5,723 nucleotides of DNA from Bacteroidetes bacterium 4572_112 (GTDB lineage: Bacteria > Bacteroidota > Bacteroidia > Bacteroidales > UBA1556): positions 1 through 5,723 of the forward strand of contig NIUZ01000176.1 in NCBI GenBank assembly GCA_002254285.1. Reading direction: 5' to 3'. The notes under the pieces were generated by a model that was not told the DNA's origin, searched no databases, and saw only the letters and a list, made by a program, of their open reading frames with translations. Both the position numbers and the translations under genes were made by a program. This document shows, piece after piece, positions 1 through 4,620 of the stretch. Each line of letters begins with the position of its first letter. Position 1 is the first letter of the stretch.

Positions 1-952
1 TAATTCTGATTTATTGAATGTAATTCAAAAGAATATAATTACCGATAAAAAGAAAGCTTCTGTAGCCATCAAAGATTTATCGAAAATATTATCAGCATTA
101 GACTCTCGCTTGAATGTTATTATGGGCGTAATTTTGAACTCCATATTTGCTTGGGATATTAGGCAAGTGTATCGTATGGAAGCCTGGAAAGGGCAGTATG
201 CTGCTAATTTTAATCAATGGTTCAATAGCATTGGCGAATTTGATGCATTGCTTAGCCTAGCTAATTTACAATATAATAAAGTTGATTGGAATCACCCTTC
301 AATTAGCGATGATAATGTATGGCAGATTACGGAAATGCGCCATCCACTTATGGCTCAAAGCGAATGTGTGGCAAACGATTTTAGTGTGCAAACAATGCCT
401 TTTATAAAGGTAGTAACAGGAGCTAATATGGCAGGAAAAAGTACCTACCTACGTTCTGTGGGAAGTAATCTTGTACTTGCAATGATTGGTGCTGTGGTAA
501 ATGCAAAATTAATGTCGTTTCATCCTTTGCAGATAGTTAGTAGCCTGCGTACTTCCGATTCGCTAATGAGTGGTGAGTCGTATTTTTATGCCGAGATTAA
601 GCGCTTACAGATGATTGTAAATAGACTTAAGAGTGGCGAAAAGGTATTTGTGCTTTTGGACGAAATACTTAAAGGAACAAACTCTAATGATAAGGAGCAA
701 GGTTCACGCTCATTACTTGAGCAACTAATTAAACTTAATACAATAGGCGTAATTGCTACTCACGATTTATCATTAGGAAACCTTAGCTCACTTTATCCCA
801 ATGCAATAGAAAATCAGTGCTTTGAAGTGGATATTATTGATGATCAGCTTTCGTTTGATTATAAAATAAGACCAGGAGTAGCGCAAAATATGAACGCAAG
901 TTTCCTGTTGGCTCAGAACTTAAAACATAATTTCCAAGCAATTAATAATTAA
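1..952 (+). CDS. MutS-family DNA mismatch repair-like ATPase, C-terminal part (5' partial)
   Basis: The reading frame is open from the first base, so the true start lies upstream. The TTG at 14 is not a convincing start. The visible part is the MutS domain V ABC-type ATPase. Numbering from the TTG, it has Walker A TGANMAGKST (residues 135-144), the ABC signature stretch around DSLMSGESYFYAE (about 182-194), Walker B VFVLLDE (211-217) and the H-loop ATHD (248-251). The C-terminal ending, PGVAQNMNASFLL, is typical of the roughly 600-residue MutS-related proteins of Bacteroidota rather than canonical long MutS, so about half the protein would be missing here. That is family knowledge, not seen. 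Family members bind DNA and couple ATP hydrolysis to mismatch or branched-DNA processing; the exact role of this shorter subgroup is unclear, so no symbol is given. It ends 24 bases before the convergent symporter gene, with no clear terminator hairpin between. Confidence 0.93.
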   Translation, partial: NSDLLNVIQKNIITDKKKASVAIKDLSKILSALDSRLNVIMGVILNSIFAWDIRQVYRMEAWKGQYAANFNQWFNSIGEFDALLSLANLQYNKVDWNHPSISDDNVWQITEMRHPLMAQSECVANDFSVQTMPFIKVVTGANMAGKSTYLRSVGSNLVLAMIGAVVNAKLMSFHPLQIVSSLRTSDSLMSGESYFYAEIKRLQMIVNRLKSGEKVFVLLDEILKGTNSNDKEQGSRSLLEQLIKLNTIGVIATHDLSLGNLSSLYPNAIENQCFEVDIIDDQLSFDYKIRPGVAQNMNASFLLAQNLKHNFQAINN

Positions 953-976
953 ACATTAACAATTAACAATTAGTCA

Positions 977-2008
977 TTAGTCTTCAAACTTCTTAATTTC
1001 CCCGCTTTTAAGTTTAGCTATATAAATTTTCAAATCGCCATAAACCTCTGGTGCTAGAATCAGCAAACCAATAATATTTGGGAAAGCCATAGTAAGAATC
1101 ATCATATCGGCAAAGGCAACCACCGCACCTAATTCCGCAGCAGCACCAATCACAGTAAATGATAAGAAAATGAAGAAGAAAGTATAATTCAAAGTCTTTT
1201 GTGATAGGTTGAATTTTTTGAATAATCCACCAAAAAGAAATTTGAAACTATTAAGACCATAATAAGCCCAAGTAATCATTGTGGAGATTGCAAAAAGCAT
1301 AATTGCGAAAGCAAGAATATAAGGGAACCAGCTAATTACGCTACCAAATGCAGCAGAAGTAAGTTGCGAACCACTCATGCCATTAGCAAGCTCTGGAGTA
1401 TAATATCCTGTAAATACGATAACTAAAGCAGTCATTGTACATATCAATACTGTGTCTATAACAGGCTCAACTAGAGCTACAAAACCCTCAGAAATAGGTT
1501 CGTCAGTTTTTACCGCTGAGTGAGCAATAGTTGCTGATCCCACACCTGCCTCATTGGAGAAAGATGCCCTTTGAAAACCTACTATCAATACTCCAAGGAA
1601 TCCACCCTTAAGAGCATCGGCATTAAAAGCGCCATCGATAATAATTCCGAATACAGCAGGGATTTCTGTATAATGAACGCCGATAACAACCAAAGCTGCT
1701 AAAACATAAATTCCAGCCATTATAGGAACAACTTTTTCGGTAACTTTAGCAATACTTTTTATACCACCAATAATTACAACTCCTACAATTATAGCTAATG
1801 CCATTCCGACCCATGCACCATGTCCTACAAAAGCAGGCTCTATTAGTTCAAATTGCATGAATGTTTGATTCGATTGAAACATGTTTCCACCACCAATAGA
1901 AGCACCAATCATTAGTACAGCATAGGTTACAGCAAGCACTTTTCCCAAAGGCCATAAGCTGAATCCTAGTAATTTCTTTTCTTTAAGAGCCTTTTCTAGA
2001 TAAAACAT
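977..2008 (-). pseudogene. Alanine:cation symporter (AGCS family), C-terminal fragment of a broken gene
   Basis: This is the downstream part of a sodium/proton:alanine-glycine symporter of the inner membrane. Family motifs are clear: GGGNMFQSNQ (residues 39-48 from the Met at 2008), FQRASFSNEAGVGSA (145-159), then EPVIDTVLICT, with a long series of hydrophobic membrane segments to the C-terminus. The Met at 2008 is not a native start: it is the Met of the family motif SGGPMxYL, and the frame continues upstream as NVSGGPMFYLEKAL before an in-frame TGA at 2029-2027. Everything N-terminal to this motif is in the other frame (fragment ending at 1983), and the intervening segment with the GxGN motif and early membrane helices is absent. 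An isolated fragment lacking those helices should not form a working transporter. Alternatives are an assembly error or a strain-specific deletion. Confidence 0.85.
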
Positions 2009-2360
2009 TGGTCCACCAGATACATTTCATACGTACTGTAAAAAATGCAGCTCCCAGAACTAGCCATACAACTATAAAAGGAATATCTTTGGTAATAGGT
2101 TTGCCTTGTTCATCAAGTAATGGTTTACCATTTTCGTCATAAACAACAGGGTCGTGAATACCTATGGCTGTAAAAGGATCCCAAAAAAGCACTTTTTCTA
2201 GCGCTGTAACTTTAGGCTCAAACCAATGGTTAATTTTCTGACTTATAGTCTGTTCTGTCTGAGTTTCTTTCTCAAGAGTGCTTTCTGACTTTACATCCTC
2301 AGCGAAAAGAGAGGTGCTCATTCCTAAAAAAAGGAATGCAATTAATAATATTTTCTGCAT
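1983..2360 (-). pseudogene. Alanine:cation symporter (AGCS family), N-terminal fragment of a broken gene
   Basis: This is the true 5' end of the symporter gene. It starts at ATG 2360 with a signal-peptide-like hydrophobic stretch (residues 1-20, ending SLFA). A charged region (21-50) follows, then WFEPKVTALEKVLFWDPF, a DENGKPLLDEQGKP segment and the first membrane helix (about 94-107), ending FFTVRMK at residue 112. Long N-termini of this sort are common in Bacteroidota AGCS proteins. After K112 the family would continue with about 80-90 residues containing the GxGN motif. Here the sequence jumps instead to the codons for NVSGGPMFYL, which lie one frame off. The last 13 residues (from C113) are therefore out-of-frame sequence overlapping the downstream fragment. 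The frames require a loss of 3n+2 bases. A -7 box lies just upstream (2388-2395), so the remnant may still be transcribed. Confidence 0.82.
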
Positions 2361-2387
2361 AGGTAGTATGATTATTTATGGATAATA

Positions 2388-2395
2388 CAAATGTA
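2388..2395 (-). promoter_or_regulatory. Bacteroidota -7 promoter box (TACATTTG) for the symporter gene
   Basis: Read on the minus strand this is TACATTTG, a perfect fit to the Bacteroidota sigma-ABfr -7 consensus TAnnTTTG. It lies 27 bases upstream of the ATG at 2360. No convincing TTTG -33 element is seen about 19 bases further upstream. No Shine-Dalgarno precedes the ATG, which is normal in this phylum. Confidence 0.6.
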
Positions 2396-2508
2396 TAAAA
2401 ATAATTGACATGATGTACAGAACTGCAATGTCTTTGCTTTACTGTAGAGAACCCTTCGCTCAAAGAGAAGGTTTCGCTAGTTTTTGGATTACTTGTACTG
2501 AGTATGGG

Positions 2509-2545
2509 TCAAAGCGTCGGCGTCGCTCGAAACGACACCGACGCT
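2509..2545. repeat. GC-rich hairpin repeat, copy A
   Basis: The arms AGCGTCGGCGTCG (2513-2525) and CGACACCGACGCT (2533-2545) pair at 12 of 13 positions around a 7-base loop. The 34 bases from 2509 recur in the same orientation at 4458-4491 with only two differences. The element is far more GC-rich than its surroundings. It has no T-run, so it is not a standard intrinsic terminator, although it could still stall RNA polymerase. It resembles dispersed REP-type palindromes by structure; no known family is assigned. Confidence 0.8.
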
Positions 2546-2593
2546 AAGCTCAAAAGAATCCCAATTTATTTAACTTAATAAAACATATCTTCA

Positions 2594-2601
2594 TATCTTA
2601 G
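2594..2601 (+). promoter_or_regulatory. Possible weak -7 box (TATCTTAG) upstream of the orphan gene
   Basis: TATCTTAG differs from the TAnnTTTG consensus at one base, and no TTTG lies at the -33 distance. A start of transcription here would fall close to the ATG at 2606 and about 95 bases before the ATG at 2701. It is the best candidate for driving the plus-strand gene, but weak. Confidence 0.3.
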
Positions 2602-2605
2602 CCAT

Positions 2606-2701
2606 ATGATTGGGAGTAATAATGATTTCAATGATACAACAGTTAAGTTCATACTGTCGGTACAAATTATTTATGATTGTAAATATCTAATGAAAGAATA
2701 A
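2606..2701 (+). CDS. Possible 31-residue ORF overlapping the start of the orphan gene
   Basis: ATG at 2606 opens a 31-codon frame (starting MIGSNNDF, ending KYLMKE) whose TAA (2699-2701) overlaps the ATG of the next gene as TAATG. That arrangement is typical of translational coupling. There is no recognisable Shine-Dalgarno and the peptide matches nothing I know. It could be a leader peptide, the relic of an older gene end, or chance in AT-rich DNA. Its existence as a real gene is uncertain. Confidence 0.2.
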   Translation: MIGSNNDFNDTTVKFILSVQIIYDCKYLMKE

Positions 2702-3159
2702 TGATTAAACTAAATGGAAATAGAATAAAAAATACAGCTCTGTTATTTTTAATACTTTTAATCTTTGGACAATCATATGGACAAGAAAATTGTTTTGATA
2801 TTCCAAAAATGAAAAATTACGGTTTTTTCAGAATAAAAAACTGCACGGATACCATTTACTTAGGTGTTTTACAAGGTGATTCAATAGCAGAACTAGAACG
2901 TATTTATATTAAAGTAGAAAAGAAATTATATTTATATATTATTAGTGACACAGCTTTTGAAATTGGTCAATTTAGGAAGTTTAACTTTATTTCATTCTCT
3001 AAAAGCCAATTTATTAGAATGGAAAAAAAAAGATACTGGAAATCATATGATACGAAGGGTAATATAATTGACTTAGTTGATAATTATTCTCAGTATAAAT
3101 ATTTTAGGATTTTTCCTTGCTTTAGAGTCGTTTCTACGAAAAAACATGATGAAATTTAA
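2701..3159 (+). CDS. Hypothetical secreted protein, 152 residues
   Basis: I do not recognise the family. The protein starts with a clear Sec signal peptide: basic n-region (KLNGNRIKN), hydrophobic core (residues 12-23, TALLFLILLIFG) and a likely signal peptidase I site after SYG (residue 27). There is no lipobox Cys at the cleavage point, so it is probably a soluble periplasmic or exported protein rather than a lipoprotein. The mature part, about 125 residues, is rich in aromatic and basic residues and beta-type alternation (LERIYIKVEKKLYLYII), with cysteines at 31, 48 and 140. The ATG overlaps the stop of a short upstream ORF (TAATG) and no Shine-Dalgarno is visible. It stands alone on the plus strand, 215 bases before the first DUF1016 gene, and is bracketed by GC-rich repeats. 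AT-rich codon use suggests an accessory gene. Confidence 0.7.
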   Translation: MIKLNGNRIKNTALLFLILLIFGQSYGQENCFDIPKMKNYGFFRIKNCTDTIYLGVLQGDSIAELERIYIKVEKKLYLYIISDTAFEIGQFRKFNFISFSKSQFIRMEKKRYWKSYDTKGNIIDLVDNYSQYKYFRIFPCFRVVSTKKHDEI

Positions 3160-3185
3160 TCAAGATAGTTTATGTTATGAAATAT

Positions 3186-3225
3186 CACCATCCGCTGGTG
3201 CGCGAAACGCAAGTTCGACGCAGTC
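3186..3225. repeat. GC-rich palindromic intergenic element
   Basis: A perfect small hairpin CACCA-TCCGC-TGGTG (3186-3200) runs into a second imperfect inverted repeat with CTG/CAG outer (3195-3197, 3221-3223) and CGAA/TTCG inner pairs (3203-3206, 3214-3217). It is a GC-rich island in very AT-rich DNA 27 bases after the stop of the orphan gene, with no T-run. The sequence differs from copies A and B of the other repeat but is of the same type, so it may be another dispersed-repeat family. Confidence 0.45.
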
Positions 3226-3374
3226 ATTCCATAGCGATACAAACAAATAACAAGCTTAAAAATAGACCAAGGAACTAGTATATATTTAGTACTTTTACTT
3301 TCTATATTTACACTATTTAAATTATAAAGTATTTGTTATTGCATTAGTTATAAGGAATTTTGAAACATAATATA

Positions 3375-4388
3375 ATGAAAAAGGAATTATTAAAAAACAA
3401 AGAACAAGATTTATTAAATAAATTAACTGAACTCATTGAGTCTAGTCAACAAAAGATTGTTATACATGCTAATAGTACATTAACACTAACTTTTTGGCAG
3501 GTCGGTAAATATATAAATGATTTTGTATTAGATAATAAACGTGCTGAATATGGTAAACAGATTATGTCGACAGTGTCTACATATTTGAACAAAAAATATG
3601 GAAATAATTTTGAACTACGTAATCTTCGTAGAATGAGGCAGTTTGCAGAACAATTTAATGACTTTGAGATTGTGACGACACTGTCGACACAATTGAGTTG
3701 GTCACATTTTATTGAACTTTTCCCCTTGAAAAAGATTGAAGCGAAACTTTTTTATGCCAATAAAATTGCGGAAGCAAATTGGGGTGTTAGAGAATTGCGA
3801 AAGCAAAAGGATAAAAAACTATATGAAAGAGCCTTAGTCGCAAATAATCAGTTTCCTTCTGAAATAGAGGGGACAAAAGATTTATTTAAGGATCCGTATT
3901 TATTGGACTTTCTGAAGTTAAAAGATGATTTTTTGGAGAAAGACCTTGAAGCAGCAATCCTCGTAGAACTTGAGAAGTTCATTTTAGAACTAGGAAAGGG
4001 TTTTACTTTTGTAGAACGACAAAAAAGAATGATTATTGATGGTGAAGACTTTAAACTAGACTTACTATTTTTCCATAGAAAACTACAACGCTTGGTGGTT
4101 GTAGAACTTAAAATTGGACGCTTTAAAGCTCGGTATAAAGGGCAAATGGAGTTATACTTAAAATGGCTAAATAAGTATGAAAAACATGAAGGTGAGAACG
4201 GACCTATTGGTTTAATACTATGTACAGAAACAAGTAAGGAACAAATAGAGCTTCTTGAAATGCACAAAGACGGAATTATGGTAGCCGAATATTGGACTGA
4301 ATTACCTCCTAAAAATATACTTGAAGAAAAACTCCAAGAAGCAGTAATTGAAGCTAAAGAAAGATTAGAAAGAAGAAAGCTTAAATAG
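3375..4388 (+). CDS. DUF1016/YhcG-type PD-(D/E)XK nuclease domain protein, 337 residues (first paralogue)
   Basis: The protein has the DUF1016 architecture: an N-terminal YhcG_N domain (about residues 8-150; motifs LTFWQVGKYIN, LRNLRRMRQF, LSWSHF with W109) and a C-terminal PD-(D/E)XK-like nuclease domain (about 165-320). The C-terminal domain carries KDPY, LELGKGFTFVERQK, the catalytic-type D229 in KLDLLF, E244 and K246 in VVVELK, and YKGQMELYL. The nuclease triad is intact, so it is probably active on DNA; its biological target is not established for the family. The tail is a charged helix (EEKLQEAVIEAKERLERRK). The frame could start at TTG 3360, but ATG 3375 gives a standard N-terminus; the AAGGA at 3352-3356 fits neither well. 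No perfect -7 box is seen in the upstream 215 bases. Full family length. A second, diverged DUF1016 gene follows 232 bases later. Two near-perfect palindromes lie in its coding sequence. Confidence 0.9.
   Translation: MKKELLKNKEQDLLNKLTELIESSQQKIVIHANSTLTLTFWQVGKYINDFVLDNKRAEYGKQIMSTVSTYLNKKYGNNFELRNLRRMRQFAEQFNDFEIVTTLSTQLSWSHFIELFPLKKIEAKLFYANKIAEANWGVRELRKQKDKKLYERALVANNQFPSEIEGTKDLFKDPYLLDFLKLKDDFLEKDLEAAILVELEKFILELGKGFTFVERQKRMIIDGEDFKLDLLFFHRKLQRLVVVELKIGRFKARYKGQMELYLKWLNKYEKHEGENGPIGLILCTETSKEQIELLEMHKDGIMVAEYWTELPPKNILEEKLQEAVIEAKERLERRKLK
3563..3583. repeat. Coding palindrome 1 in the first DUF1016 gene
   Basis: Arms TATGTCGACA and TGTCTACATA flank a single G (3573) and match at 9 of 10 positions. 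It encodes part of IMSTVSTYL in the N-terminal domain. The GTCGACA arm recurs in the second palindrome of this gene and in the first unit of the repeat array in the next gene. Confidence 0.6.
3669..3693. repeat. Coding palindrome 2 in the first DUF1016 gene, before the WSHF motif
   Basis: Arms ATTGTGACGACA and TGTCGACACAAT flank a single C (3681) and match at 11 of 12 positions. It encodes IVTTLSTQL, immediately before SWSHF, the position equivalent to the repeat array in the second DUF1016 gene. Its segment 3677-3689 is also the exact reverse complement of 3565-3577 (13 bases). Confidence 0.65.
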
Positions 4389-4457
4389 TAGTGAATTATT
4401 AATAAAAAAATAGAACATATTACCTAGACACATAAACTCATTTATACCGAATACAAC

Positions 4458-4494
4458 TCAAAGCGTCGGCGTCGCTCGAAGCGACACTGACTTT
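4458..4494. repeat. GC-rich hairpin repeat, copy B (partly degenerate)
   Basis: The first 23 bases are identical to 2509-2531, and 32 of 34 bases match over 4458-4491. Within this copy the inner arms GTCGCTCGA-type stem (GTCGGCGTCGC with GCGACACTGAC) still pairs at 9 of 11 positions around TCGAA. The outer GC pairs of copy A are lost because the 3' end runs into CTTTATTA. It is 70 bases after the stop of the first DUF1016 gene and could serve as a transcription barrier, but lacks a proper T-run. Same orientation as copy A. Confidence 0.75.
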
Positions 4495-4564
4495 ATTAAT
4501 GGCAGGCTGGCTTTACTTAAAAAGTTGAACTTAATAGAGTATTATATTTAAACTAAATAATTAG

Positions 4565-4572
4565 TATCTTTG
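4565..4572 (+). promoter_or_regulatory. Bacteroidota -7 promoter box (TATCTTTG) for the second DUF1016 gene
   Basis: TATCTTTG fits TAnnTTTG perfectly and sits 48 bases upstream of ATG 4621, implying a 5' leader of about 40 bases. No TTTG is present at the -33 distance. It indicates that the second nuclease gene has its own promoter rather than depending on read-through from the first. Confidence 0.6.
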
Positions 4573-4620
4573 ACATTAGTGAATTAATGTTTGCAAAGAA
4601 TGAGAAGAATAGGTGTGATT

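Larger units (their letters stand above)
2361..2605. other. Intergenic region between the broken symporter and the orphan secreted-protein gene
   Basis: About 340 bases (2361-2700) hold no long ORF. Read in order they contain the minus-strand promoter of the symporter (2388-2395), a weak interrupted hairpin (arms near 2450-2457 and 2467-2473, with a bulge), a GC-rich hairpin repeat (2509-2545), a weak plus-strand -7 box (2594-2601) and a possible 31-codon ORF (2606-2701). The symporter and orphan genes are divergent, so this space must hold promoters in both directions. GC content jumps locally at the repeat and returns to AT-rich on either side. Confidence 0.6.

Noticed and set aside
952..977. 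Bidirectional terminator between the convergent MutS-like and symporter genes
   Set aside because: The 24-base spacer has only short direct AACAATTA-type repeats and no inverted repeat.
977..2360. Programmed frameshift joining the two symporter frames
   Set aside because: The two frames are separated by loss of a long conserved segment, so a one-base slip would not restore a complete transporter.
2450..2473. Hairpin AACCCTTC/GAAGGTT followed by a T-stretch, as a terminator
   Set aside because: The stem is short and bulged, the T-run is 11 or more bases away, and no plus-strand gene ends upstream of it.
3177..3278. 33-codon frame on the plus strand across the GC-rich element
   Set aside because: It is created by the repeat itself, with Arg/His-rich content, no ribosome site and no promoter.
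3281..3310. TATATTTA boxes (3281-3288 and 3303-3310) as promoters of the first DUF1016 gene
   Set aside because: Each misses the final G of TAnnTTTG and lies in very AT-rich DNA where such matches are expected; no -33 element supports either.
3848..4267. 139-codon open frame on the minus strand inside the first DUF1016 gene
   Set aside because: It is antisense to a well-supported nuclease gene, has low-complexity Ser/Lys-rich content and no family features, so it is a shadow frame.
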